Below are positions 49,580 to 58,042 of a stretch of DNA of 64,000 nt, in pieces (the first letter of the stretch is position 1; the number at the start of each line of letters is the position of its first letter). This DNA is from an uncultured Eubacteriales bacterium. Its GTDB lineage: Bacteria > Bacillota > Clostridia > Christensenellales > Aristaeellaceae. Position numbers and translations under genes: made by a program. The notes under the pieces were generated by a model. That model saw only the letters and a program-made list of their open reading frames with translations, was not told the DNA's origin and made no database searches. The stretch covers positions 1 through 64,000 of the forward strand of contig CADCFG010000007.1 in assembly GCA_902800625.1 (NCBI GenBank), read 5' to 3'.

Positions 49580-49779
49580 ATCGGCTGGATTTGATATTTC
49601 AAAATTGTTGCAAACATATTTCAAACATAATTCAGACCTATTTTTTTTGAATTTCATTTTGGCAGGAGAAGGGCAGGAGGCGTCGAATTTTTATAAGCAC
49701 GGGCGATAGCTATGCCCATGTGACAAATGCGAAATACCGGGCTGGAAAACGCGGCCCCGGACCCTGAGGAGTAAAAGCG

Positions 49780-51921
49780 ATGAACGGATATAGAAAGACA
49801 CTGAAGAGACTGACCGCGGCCCTTGTGGCGGTGCTTCTGATGCTGCCATGCGCTGCACCGGCGCTGGCCGAGACATTCTACGCCGTCGTCACCGCCGGGG
49901 ATATGACGGTGTACGGCGAGGCCTCGCTAAGCACCGCGCTGGGCAGCCTGCCGAAGAACACCGTGGTGCAGATCACCGGCTATTCCTCCACCATCGCGAA
50001 GATTTCCTACAACGGCAAGGCCGGTTATGCGAAGGTGAAGGACCTGAAGCGGGTGGACGAGACGGCGAAGAAGGCCGTGTTGAACGCCGCCGCGCCGGTC
50101 TACATGTCCGCCGAGGAGACCAGCAAGAGCGTGCTGGCCCCCGCGGGCACGAAGCTGTACCTGCTGGCCAAGTCCGGCGACTGGGCCATGGTGGAGAAGA
50201 ACGGCTATATCGGCTATGTGAAGGCCGAGGTGGTGGTGGAAGCCGGAGACAACTGGGACACTGCCGCCGCGGACGCCGCCGTGAACACCACCACGGGCAC
50301 CAGTGCCAGCGGCGTCACTGTGCGCGACTTTGAGGCCGTCACCCTGGCCAAGACCAAGGTATATAAGAAGCCCAACACCAAGGCCAAGGCCCTGGGCAGC
50401 CTGAAATCCGGCGTGCAGGTGACTGTGAAGGCCACCAGCAGCAACGGCTGGGCCTGCATCGAATACAAGAAGAAATACGGCTTCTGCAAGCTGTCCAACC
50501 TGCGGGAGGGCACCGCCACCGCCGATCTGCCCGATCCCGAGGCCCTCGCGCCCACGGGCAAGAGCGGCACCGTCACCAGCAAGACTCTGGCCGTGTACAA
50601 GGAGGCCAGCAAGAAGTCCAGGAAGCTGGGCACCCTGAAAAAGGGTCAGATCGTGAACGTCATCAGCACCAAGAACGGCTGGGCTTACATCGAACTCAAG
50701 GGCAATTACGGCTACTGCTCCGCCAAGGGCGTCGCCACCGACGACTCCGGCGTGCCCTCCGGCTTCAAGAAGGCCGATGTGTCCGCCACCGTCATCAGCA
50801 CCGATGCCCGGGTCTACGCCTCCGTCAGCACCAGCGCCGAGAGCGCGGCCATCAAGCTGGGCACGGAGGTGAAGGTGGTCGCCTACAACGACAGCTGGGC
50901 CTGCATCAGCCAGGACGGCCAGTACGGCTTCATCCCGGTGAAGCTGCTGAGCAAGGCCAGCTACACCACCATCGACGGCGACGGCAGCGCCCTGCAGACG
51001 CTGCTCAAGGCGCTGCTGGCGGGCGGCTATTACGACGCCGTGCCCGGCACCAGCTACAACGCCGCGGCCATCGCCGCCATCAAGCGCTTCCAGAGCGCCT
51101 GCGGCCTGGAGCAGACCGGCGTGGCCGACCAGGCGCTGCAGCGCATCCTCTTCAGCGGCTACGCGCCGGTGAACGAGCTGCTGTACAAGGGCCTGGCCAG
51201 CGGCGAGAAGGGCGAGAACGTCAGCCGCGTGCAGGCGAGGCTGTACGCCCTGGGCTACCTGACCAAGACCACCAGCCTGGACGGCGATTACGGCACGACG
51301 ACAGTCAACGCCATCAAGCTGTTCCAGACGGCCAGCGGCATCACCGCCAACGGCGCGGCGGACACCGCCACCCTGAAGGCGCTGTACTCCACCGAGGCCA
51401 AGAAGCTGCCCAGCGGCACCAAGGCCGCCGACGCTTCCTCCACCAAGACCAGCACGAGCTCCAGCTCCTATCTGGACAGCGTGCCCAGCGGCCTGGCTTC
51501 CATCACCGGCAGCCTGCCCTCCCACGCTTCCGCCGCGGAAAAGCTGGAGTACGTGATCTACCTGGCCCAGGGCAAGCTGGGCAAGCCCTATGTCTACGGC
51601 GCCACCGGCCCGGACAAGTTCGACTGCTCCGGCCTGACCACCTGGGCGTTCAAGGCGGTGGGCGTGGCGCTGAAGCGCAGCGCCTATGCCCAGGGCTATG
51701 ACGAGAGCTTCACCAAGATCGAGGGCGTCCCCGGCCTGCGGCGCGGCGACCTGGTGTTCTTCAACACCATCTCCGACAGCGACCTGAGCGACCACGTGGG
51801 CATCTACCTGGGCGAGGGCTACTTCATCCACGCCTCCTCCGGCGGCCACCGCGTGGTGGTCAGCAACCTCACCACCGGGTTCTACAACCGGGTGTACAGC
51901 TGGGGCAGGCGGGTGCTGTAA
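49780..51921 (+). CDS. secreted NlpC/P60 endopeptidase with SH3 and peptidoglycan-binding domains
   Basis: Cleaves stem peptides of peptidoglycan outside the cell. A signal peptide (LTAALVAVLLMLPCAAPALA) is followed by about five SH3-like wall-binding repeats (for example GYAKVKDLK, KYGFCKLSNL, NYGYCSAKGV, QYGFIPVKLL). Two PG_binding_1 domains follow (AAIAAIKRFQSACGLEQTGV and GTTTVNAIKLFQTASGITAN). After a Ser/Thr linker comes the catalytic domain: YVYGATGPDKFDCSGLTTWA with Cys616, SDHVGIYLGEGYFIHASSGG with His672 and a further His. 713 residues. Plus-strand monocistronic gene ending at a strong terminator. Confidence 0.95.
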   Translation: MNGYRKTLKRLTAALVAVLLMLPCAAPALAETFYAVVTAGDMTVYGEASLSTALGSLPKNTVVQITGYSSTIAKISYNGKAGYAKVKDLKRVDETAKKAVLNAAAPVYMSAEETSKSVLAPAGTKLYLLAKSGDWAMVEKNGYIGYVKAEVVVEAGDNWDTAAADAAVNTTTGTSASGVTVRDFEAVTLAKTKVYKKPNTKAKALGSLKSGVQVTVKATSSNGWACIEYKKKYGFCKLSNLREGTATADLPDPEALAPTGKSGTVTSKTLAVYKEASKKSRKLGTLKKGQIVNVISTKNGWAYIELKGNYGYCSAKGVATDDSGVPSGFKKADVSATVISTDARVYASVSTSAESAAIKLGTEVKVVAYNDSWACISQDGQYGFIPVKLLSKASYTTIDGDGSALQTLLKALLAGGYYDAVPGTSYNAAAIAAIKRFQSACGLEQTGVADQALQRILFSGYAPVNELLYKGLASGEKGENVSRVQARLYALGYLTKTTSLDGDYGTTTVNAIKLFQTASGITANGAADTATLKALYSTEAKKLPSGTKAADASSTKTSTSSSSYLDSVPSGLASITGSLPSHASAAEKLEYVIYLAQGKLGKPYVYGATGPDKFDCSGLTTWAFKAVGVALKRSAYAQGYDESFTKIEGVPGLRRGDLVFFNTISDSDLSDHVGIYLGEGYFIHASSGGHRVVVSNLTTGFYNRVYSWGRRVL

Positions 51922-51930
51922 GAGAAGAGA

Positions 51931-51972
51931 AACAAGGGGCTGTCTCAAATTTGGAGACAGCCCCTTGTTTTT
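51931..51972 (+). terminator. rho-independent terminator after the NlpC/P60 gene
   Basis: AACAAGGGGCTGTCTC (51931-51946) pairs with GAGACAGCCCCTTGTT (about 51954-51969), followed by TTTT. It also lies at the end of the convergent minus-strand gene. Confidence 0.92.
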
Positions 51973-51990
51973 GGATGCTTCTTTGCTCCT

Positions 51991-53070
51991 TTACTCCCCA
52001 GCCTCCCGCGCCGCGCGCAGCTCGAAGGACGCGCCGCCCATGAGGACCTCCAGTTCCGCGTCGGTCAATACGCCGCAAAACGTGCCGTACCAGCCGTCGG
52101 CATAGCCGCTCAGCCGGATGTCGCGGTCCGAGCCGTCGATCAGCAGCGCCGCTTCCTCCAGCGCCTCCGGGGTCGTGGGATTCTGGTGGACGACGCAGAT
52201 GTTGCAGTCCATGTCCCGGAACACGGTGAGGGTCAGGCTGGCCCCGTCCGCCTCCGCGGCGGCCTCGAAATCGGTGGTGTTCTTCGACTTCACGGGCTTG
52301 AGGGAGTATGCCTTGTCCTCCCAGAGCCCGCCGGGGAACACGTCCAGCGCCAGGATGGTCTTGCCCGGACGGCCGTCGTCGACGGCGCCCTCGGCCCGCA
52401 GCGCGTTCACGGTGAAATACAGGTCGACGTCCAGCCGACCGTCCTTTTTGAGGCGATTGCGCCCGGCCTCGCCCGGGCGATAGACCAGGTACCATGCGCC
52501 GCCGATGTGCCGCTGGTGCATCAGCAGCCCACCCTCGACGGGGACGACGCCCGGCTCCCGCGCATAGACGATTTCCGGCGCCAGGGCGCGGATCGCTTCG
52601 GCGGATTCGCCGGCCGGGCGCGCCTCTTCGTAGACCTGCCAGGCGGCGAGCAGCTTGCGATACTTCGCGCCGTGCAGCTGCCGCGCCATCTCCGCAAAGC
52701 CCGCGCCGCCGAAGAACGGCTCGGCGTAATCGTCGTAGCGGTAGGAGAAGTTGTCCGCCGTCTCCCCGGCGGGGCGCCCTTCCATCCACCGATCCGGCAC
52801 GCGGATCACCAGCGTGCCGCCCCGGACGACGCTCTGGACGTCGCCATAGGGCGCTTCGTCGTCCACGCATACCGGGCAGGGATATTTGCCCTGCGCTACG
52901 GCCTCGCCCATGTCGATGGGCGCGACGGTGCCCGCCAGGGCGCATGCGGGGTGGGCGTGCCAGTACTCGTCGAAAAAGCCGGCATAGCATTGCCGCGGGT
53001 CCTCCGCGATCGAAGGCGTTATCCCCGCCAGAAGAAGCGCGCACAGCAGCGCCGCAAACCGCTTCAACAT
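51991..53070 (-). CDS. secreted protein of unknown function
   Basis: 359 residues from ATG 53070, chosen for its GGAGGT ribosome site. Signal peptide MLKRFAALLCALLLAGITPS with cleavage at SIA-ED. The mature part begins with a Cys/His-rich segment (CYAGFFDEYWHAHPACAL and later YPCPVCVDDEAPYGDV) that could bind a metal, then a mixed region with WYLVYRPGEAGRN and VFRDMDCNICVVHQNPTTPE. The C-terminal ~100 residues (LTLTVFRDMDCNICVVHQ, DIRLSGYADGWYGTFCGV) look like a compact beta domain. No family recognised. Single gene, convergent with the NlpC/P60 gene. Confidence 0.75.
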   Translation of the reverse strand: MLKRFAALLCALLLAGITPSIAEDPRQCYAGFFDEYWHAHPACALAGTVAPIDMGEAVAQGKYPCPVCVDDEAPYGDVQSVVRGGTLVIRVPDRWMEGRPAGETADNFSYRYDDYAEPFFGGAGFAEMARQLHGAKYRKLLAAWQVYEEARPAGESAEAIRALAPEIVYAREPGVVPVEGGLLMHQRHIGGAWYLVYRPGEAGRNRLKKDGRLDVDLYFTVNALRAEGAVDDGRPGKTILALDVFPGGLWEDKAYSLKPVKSKNTTDFEAAAEADGASLTLTVFRDMDCNICVVHQNPTTPEALEEAALLIDGSDRDIRLSGYADGWYGTFCGVLTDAELEVLMGGASFELRAAREAGE

Positions 53071-53167
53071 TGCCTTTACACCTCCGCACATCAATTTAGC
53101 ACGGATGGCGGGGATTGTCAATGGTTGTCAATGGCTCGCAAGTTGCCAACCCGCGACAAGAAATAAC

Positions 53168-53196
53168 TTGCAATTTTCCCTTCGATATGCTATACT
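53168..53196 (+). promoter_or_regulatory. promoter of the SRP RNA gene
   Basis: TTGCAA (53168-53173), 17 bases, TATACT (53191-53196); the predicted start near 53203 fits the 5' strand of the closing helix of the RNA. Confidence 0.75.
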
Positions 53197-53202
53197 CCCA
53201 CT

Positions 53203-53333
53203 GTCTGTGGGTGATGATGGTTGGGTCCCGTGCGGCGTCATGCTGTGAATCTTGTCAGGGCCGGAAGGCAGCAGCAATAAGCGGATGTTGGCGCGCGCCG
53301 CGGGAGAGCCTGGCTTGAACCCGCAGGCTTTTT
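53203..53333 (+). ncRNA. ffs: signal recognition particle RNA, small bacterial type
   Basis: The universally conserved domain IV is plain: TGTCAGGGCCGGAAGGCAGC at 53253-53272, the Ffh-binding asymmetric and symmetric loops with the GGAA tetraloop. The helix is closed outward by CCGTGCGGC/GCCGCGGG and at the base by CTGTGGGT (53205-53212) with ACCCGCAG (about 53319-53326). The 3' end runs into GGCTTTTTC, its own terminator. The RNA lacks an Alu domain, so it is the short form (about 130 nt or less), in contrast to the long scRNA of Bacillus. The 307-base gap 53071-53377 holds nothing else but its promoter and the nagB ribosome site. Confidence 0.93.
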
Positions 53334-53377
53334 CAATTCTGCGACACAGTTAATAACAGAAAAGGAGAGCGAACACC

Positions 53378-54169
53378 ATGCGAGTTGTCATTCAGGAAAA
53401 CTATGAGAAGATGTGTAAGTGGGCAGCGGACTACATAGCCGCGAAGATCAACGCGCATCCCGGGGATCGCCCCTTTGTGCTGGGCCTGCCCACCGGCTCC
53501 TCGCCCATCGGCGTGTACAAGGAGCTGGTCCGCATGAACAAGGCCGGGGAGGTCTCCTTCGCCAACGTGGTGACCTTCAACATGGACGAGTACCTGGGCC
53601 TGCCCCGGGAGCACGACCAGAGCTACTGGTACTTCATGCATGACAACCTGTTCGATCACCTGGTGGATATGAAGCCGGAGAACATCAACATCCTGAACGG
53701 CATGACCGACGACCCCGAGGCCGAGTGCGCGGCCTACGAGGCGAAGATCGCGTCCTACGGCGGCATCGACCTGTTCATGGGCGGCATCGGCGTAGACGGC
53801 CACCTGGCCTTCAACGAGCCCTTCACCAGCCTGTCCAGCCGCACCGGCGTGCGCGCGCTGACCACCGACACCCGCATCGTGAATTCCCGCTTCTTCGGAA
53901 ACGACCCCGAGAAGGTGCCCGCCTACGCGCTTTCCGTGGGCATCGGCACGGTCACTGATTCCAGGGAAGTCCTGGTGCTCATCAACGGCCACAACAAGGC
54001 CCGCGCCCTGGCGGCCACCGTGCAGGGCGGCGTCAGCCAGCAGTGGACCTGCTCGGCACTGCAGCTGCATCCGGCGGCCATCATCGCCTGCGACGAGGCG
54101 GCCTGCGGCGAGCTGACCGTGGACGCCTACAGGTACTTCCTGGACATCGAGAAGGAGGAGCGGCTGTAA
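53378..54169 (+). CDS. nagB: glucosamine-6-phosphate deaminase
   Basis: Converts glucosamine-6-P to fructose-6-P and ammonia. Family motifs: VLGLPTGSSPIGVYKELVRM, VVTFNMDEYLGLPREHDQSY with the catalytic Asp, DLFMGGIGVDGHLAFNEPFT with the catalytic His, LSVGIGTVTDSREVLVLING and the C-terminal QWTCSALQLHPAAIIACDEA. 263 residues is normal. An AAAGGAGA ribosome site precedes it; no separate promoter is clear, so it may rely on readthrough from the SRP RNA gene or a promoter hidden at 53330-53350. It abuts glmM by one base, linking amino sugar breakdown and synthesis. Confidence 0.96.
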   Translation: MRVVIQENYEKMCKWAADYIAAKINAHPGDRPFVLGLPTGSSPIGVYKELVRMNKAGEVSFANVVTFNMDEYLGLPREHDQSYWYFMHDNLFDHLVDMKPENINILNGMTDDPEAECAAYEAKIASYGGIDLFMGGIGVDGHLAFNEPFTSLSSRTGVRALTTDTRIVNSRFFGNDPEKVPAYALSVGIGTVTDSREVLVLINGHNKARALAATVQGGVSQQWTCSALQLHPAAIIACDEAACGELTVDAYRYFLDIEKEERL

Positions 54170-54170
54170 T

Positions 54171-55520
54171 ATGGGCAAGTATTTCGGCACCGACGGCTTC
54201 CGCGGCGAGGCCAACAAGGTCCTGACGTTTGAGCACGCCATCAAGATCGGCCGCTTCCTGGGCTGGTACTACGGCGTGCGCCAAGGCAAGAAGGCCCAGA
54301 TCGTCATCGGCAAGGATACCCGCCGCTCGTCCTACATGTTCGAGTATGCGCTGTGCACCGGCCTGATGGCCTCTGGCGCGGACGCCTACATCATGCACGT
54401 CACCACCACGCCTTCCGTGGCCTACATCACCCGCGTGGACGACTTCGACTGTGGCATCATGATCTCCGCGTCCCACAACCCGTTCTACGACAACGGCATC
54501 AAGCTGCTCAACGGCAACGGCGAGAAGATGGACGAGGAGACCATCCTGAAGGTGGAGGAGTACATCGACGACAAGCTGGAGATCCCCGTGGCGGACGGCA
54601 AGGACATCGGCCGCACCGTGGACTATGTGGCGGGCCGCAACCGCTACATCGGCCACCTGATCTCCATGAGCCGCTACAGCTTCAAGGACGTGCGCGTGGG
54701 CCTGGACTGCTCCAACGGCGCGGCATGGCAGATCGCCAAGGGCATCTTCGACGCGCTGGGCGCCAAGACCTACGTGATCAATGCCGAGCCCGACGGCTAC
54801 AACATCAACATGGACTGCGGCTCCACCCACATCGAGCACCTGCAGCAGCTGGTGCGGGACAAGAAGCTGGACGTGGGCTTTGCCTATGACGGCGACGCGG
54901 ACCGCTGCCTGGCGGTGGACGAGAAGGGCAACGTCATCACCGGCGACCACATCCTCTACATCTACGGCCTGTACATGAAGGAGCGCGGCAAGCTGCTGAA
55001 CAACACCATCGTCACCACCGTGATGAGCAACTTCGGCCTGTACAAGGCGCTGGACAAGGTGGGCATCGGCTACGAAAAGACCAAGGTGGGCGACAAGTAC
55101 GTCTACGAGAACATGGTCGCCAACGGCCACCGCATCGGCGGCGAGCAGTCCGGTCACATCATCTTCTCCAAGTATGAGACCACCGGTGACGGCCTGCTGA
55201 CCAGCCTGAAGCTGATGGAGGTCATGCTTGCCAAGCGCAAGCCCATGAGCGAGCTGGCGGCGCCCGTGGTGTTCTATCCCCAGGTGCTGAAGAATGTGCG
55301 GGTGAAGAGCAAGCCCGACGCCCAGAACGACCCGGACGTGCAGGCCGCCGTGAAGCGGGTGGCCGAGGCTCTGGGCGACGACGGCCGCATCCTGGTGCGC
55401 GAGAGCGGCACCGAACCGGTGATCCGCGTGATGGTGGAGGCCGGCAGCGACGAGATCTGCGAAAAGTATGTGGACGAGGTCGTCTGGCAGATCGAAAAGA
55501 AGGGCCATCTGGCGAAATAA
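54171..55520 (+). CDS. glmM: phosphoglucosamine mutase
   Basis: Isomerises glucosamine-6-P to glucosamine-1-P for UDP-GlcNAc and wall synthesis. MGKYFGTDGFRGEANKVLTF is the family N-terminus, the phosphoserine loop GIMISASHNPFYDNGIKLLN (Ser at about residue 101), the metal loop AYDGDADRCLAVDEKGNVIT and the sugar-binding GGEQSGHIIF. VRESGTEPVIRVMVEAGSDE is the phosphate-binding C-terminal loop. 449 residues. In operon with nagB: the two enzymes draw on the same substrate, setting the balance between wall building and energy. Confidence 0.96.
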   Translation: MGKYFGTDGFRGEANKVLTFEHAIKIGRFLGWYYGVRQGKKAQIVIGKDTRRSSYMFEYALCTGLMASGADAYIMHVTTTPSVAYITRVDDFDCGIMISASHNPFYDNGIKLLNGNGEKMDEETILKVEEYIDDKLEIPVADGKDIGRTVDYVAGRNRYIGHLISMSRYSFKDVRVGLDCSNGAAWQIAKGIFDALGAKTYVINAEPDGYNINMDCGSTHIEHLQQLVRDKKLDVGFAYDGDADRCLAVDEKGNVITGDHILYIYGLYMKERGKLLNNTIVTTVMSNFGLYKALDKVGIGYEKTKVGDKYVYENMVANGHRIGGEQSGHIIFSKYETTGDGLLTSLKLMEVMLAKRKPMSELAAPVVFYPQVLKNVRVKSKPDAQNDPDVQAAVKRVAEALGDDGRILVRESGTEPVIRVMVEAGSDEICEKYVDEVVWQIEKKGHLAK

Positions 55521-55539
55521 CCGGGCATTATTAGACAGA

Positions 55540-55650
55540 GGTGTCTGTCCGAGGAAGAGGATTCTTCGACTCCGGCTGCGCCTCCGCTCCGAATGACAAT
55601 CCAAGGGGTGGTCATCCGGGCGGAGCGCATGCGAAGTCGAAGGATCTTTT
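55540..55650. repeat. TTCGACT...AGTCGAA palindromic repeat, copy 2
   Basis: GATTCTTCGACTCCGG (55560-55575) is inverted as GCGAAGTCGAAGGATC (55631-55646), with CGGAGCG and CGCTCCG further in and GAATGACA (55592-55599) as in copy 1 at 40026-40160. Both copies occur just outside coding units. Confidence 0.7.
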
Positions 55651-55662
55651 TGGCCCTGTGTC

Positions 55663-55697
55663 AAAAAAACAGAGGTGCTTTTGCACCTCTGTTTTTT
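55663..55697. terminator. bidirectional terminator between glmM and the HD-GYP gene
   Basis: AAAAAAACAGAGGTGC (55663-55678 or so) pairs with GCACCTCTGTTTTTTT (55682-55697). T-runs on both strands serve the converging genes. Confidence 0.92.
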
Positions 55698-55710
55698 TGC
55701 TGTGCTTCTA

Positions 55711-57795
55711 TTATTCGATCCGGATGTTCGTCAATGCGCACTGGTCGCCGGTGAGGGCGGCGAACACCGCCTTGCCCGGCTCCACGTGGGTGGTGTTGCG
55801 CACGTAGACACCGAAGTTCTCGGTGGTCATGGTCACCTGGTCGCCCTTCCATCTAAAGGTGATGGTGCAGTCGTAGCCCTTCCGGTTCTCCTCTTTCCAG
55901 GCGTCCCAGCCCACAAAGCCCGGCTGGCGGCTGACGGTCAGCTCGTTGATGATGCCGTCGTCCTCGTCCTCCCACACTTCGCCGTCCAGGCGGACGAGCG
56001 CGTATTCCCGGAAGGCCGACCCGTTGAGGACGCCGTCCTCCGACGTGAACACGCTCACGAAGGGGCAGTGCCAGATCAGCCGCGCGGTGGGCAGGCTCAT
56101 GGTGTGGAAGCGGAGCCGTAGCCCGTCGGAGACGGGGATCCCCTGGGTTGCCGCGGTCCGGAAGCCGTCCACCTGCACGTTGGGAACGTCGCCCTGCGGG
56201 CCGTCGATGTAGGAGATCTCCGGTGCGATGCGCTGTATGGCACCTGCATCGATCATCTCGTCCGTCTTGTCGATGGCCACGTCCTTCAGGTGGCAGTGCT
56301 CGCCGGTCAGCGCTACGTAGGTGTAGCGGGTGCTGTCGGGCAGGGCGATCGTCACGCGCCTCGTCTCTTTGCCGTCGTCGATCTCCACCAGCAGGTGGTC
56401 CCTGGCTTTGGCGAGGGTGACCTCGAAGGTGCTGCCCTCGGCCTTCTGGGAGAGGTAGGGCGCCCATGCCTCATGGCTGACCGTCTCCGTCTTCGACTTG
56501 CGCGCGCCGGTGAGCGATACGCTGCCGTCGAAGCGGACCTCGGCGTATTCAAAGTAGTTGAGGTCCTTCACGGTCTTCGGGTTGCTGTGCACGCGGCCGT
56601 CCAGGGAGTCGAACAGCAGCAGGGTGGGGATGGCCCTGGCGGGGTCCGCCTGCTCCTCCGGGACGGAGCGCAGCCGGATCTTTGTGATGAACGGCATGAT
56701 CAGCACGCCCTCGGACACCTCGTTCCTGTACGCCGTGCAGATGAGTTCGTTCTTGCCAGCCAGTTCCTTGACTTCCTCCCGCTCCTTCATCTCGTAATTC
56801 ACGTCGATGTCGATCAGGTGCTGCATTGCCCGGGCGATCTCCGGGTCGAACTGGGTGCCCGCGCCCTTCACGATCTCCTCGCGCACCAGCTGCTGGGGCA
56901 TGGCGGCCCGATAGCTCCGGTTGGAGGTCATGGCGTCGTAGGCGTCCGCCACGGAGATGATCCGCGCGATCTCGGGAATGTCGTTGCCCTTCCACTTGTC
57001 CGGGTAGCCCTTGCCGTCGTAGCGCTCGTGGTGGGAATTGGCCGCGATGCTCAGGTAGGGATAGGCGGTGATGCCGGACAGGATCTGCTTGCCGATGATG
57101 GTGTGCTGCTTGATGGCCTCGTACTCCTCCGGGGTCAGCTTGCCCTTCTTGACCAGGATGGTGTACTTGATGCCGATCTTGCCCACGTCATGCAGCAGGC
57201 CCGCGTAGTACACCTCGCGGCACTCCTCTTCGCTCTTGCCCAGATGTTCGGCGATGCGCCTGGCGTACTCCGCCACCCGCAGGGAATGGCCCCGGGAATA
57301 GACGTCCTTGGCCTCGATGGCGTTCACCAGCGCCGTGGCAGTCTGCTCGAACAGCAGCTCCGCGCCCTTCCTGCGCGCCTGCAGGGCGTCCATCTCCACG
57401 GACTGGTAGTGGTCGAGCTTCTTTTCCCTTCTATAGAGGAATATAGCGGCAAGGATCATCAGCATCACGCTGAACACGCCCGCCAGCGCCGTGGGATTCT
57501 TCCCGGCGAACAGGCCGACGAACAGCAGCGCCAGCTGGGTAAGCAGCATGATGAGGGCGGTAATGAAGCCCCGGCGCTTGAAGTAGATTACCATGAAAAA
57601 GGCGCACAGGCTGGCGAGGGTCGAGACGACGCCGGCCAGCGACGAGATGCGCGTCACGTTGCCGAAAATCGCGATGGTTTTTTCGGATTTGCCGATCCGG
57701 AAGATCAGCACCAGCATCGCTGTATAGATGGCCAGCAGCGCCACATACATGAATTGATGGCGCTTCCCGCCCCTTGTAACCGCATTGCCGTTCAC
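55711..57795 (-). CDS. membrane HD-GYP phosphodiesterase with duplicated C-terminal domain
   Basis: HD-GYP domains hydrolyse cyclic di-GMP. 694 residues: four membrane segments (about 15-33, 50-72, 77-97, 102-120), a linker helix, then the HD-GYP domain (residues 145-335) with HSLRVAEYARRIAEHLG, the metal-binding LLHDVGKIGIKYTILVKKGK and the full HHERYDGKGYPDKWKG. All metal ligands and the GYP signature are intact. Unusually, a cytoplasmic beta-rich region of 330 residues follows as two related repeats (about 363-509 and 552-694), both with EYAxVRxDG near the start and ending VALTGEHCHLKDVAID or AALTGDQCALTNIRIE. That domain is unknown to me. Single gene with its own promoter. Confidence 0.9.
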   Translation of the reverse strand: MNGNAVTRGGKRHQFMYVALLAIYTAMLVLIFRIGKSEKTIAIFGNVTRISSLAGVVSTLASLCAFFMVIYFKRRGFITALIMLLTQLALLFVGLFAGKNPTALAGVFSVMLMILAAIFLYRREKKLDHYQSVEMDALQARRKGAELLFEQTATALVNAIEAKDVYSRGHSLRVAEYARRIAEHLGKSEEECREVYYAGLLHDVGKIGIKYTILVKKGKLTPEEYEAIKQHTIIGKQILSGITAYPYLSIAANSHHERYDGKGYPDKWKGNDIPEIARIISVADAYDAMTSNRSYRAAMPQQLVREEIVKGAGTQFDPEIARAMQHLIDIDVNYEMKEREEVKELAGKNELICTAYRNEVSEGVLIMPFITKIRLRSVPEEQADPARAIPTLLLFDSLDGRVHSNPKTVKDLNYFEYAEVRFDGSVSLTGARKSKTETVSHEAWAPYLSQKAEGSTFEVTLAKARDHLLVEIDDGKETRRVTIALPDSTRYTYVALTGEHCHLKDVAIDKTDEMIDAGAIQRIAPEISYIDGPQGDVPNVQVDGFRTAATQGIPVSDGLRLRFHTMSLPTARLIWHCPFVSVFTSEDGVLNGSAFREYALVRLDGEVWEDEDDGIINELTVSRQPGFVGWDAWKEENRKGYDCTITFRWKGDQVTMTTENFGVYVRNTTHVEPGKAVFAALTGDQCALTNIRIE

Positions 57796-57853
57796 GTTTC
57801 CATGTTCCTTCCATGGCCCGCGTCAGGGGCCATATATCATTCACCAAGATAAA

Positions 57854-57882
57854 ATTATACCGCTTCAATCGACAAAATGCAA
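57854..57882 (-). promoter_or_regulatory. promoter of the HD-GYP gene
   Basis: On the minus strand TTGCAT (57877-57882), 17 bases, TATAAT (57854-57859). Confidence 0.75.
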
Positions 57883-58042
57883 GAGAAAAACCCCGGTTTT
57901 CGGAGACATTAACCGCGGCTGCGCGCCGCAATGCCAAGGTTTTTTCCCATTCCCGCCCACGGATGCTTACACGCCTGTCAACATTGTGTGATAGGATAAT
58001 TATGTATCTCTGGGTATACATACCCGCGGGAGGATATTCATA

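Noticed and set aside
49650..49779. A riboswitch in the leader of the NlpC/P60 gene (for example a cyclic dinucleotide class)
   Set aside because: Only a small GGGC/GCCC hairpin is seen; the conserved blocks of the cyclic di-GMP and cyclic di-AMP classes are not present.
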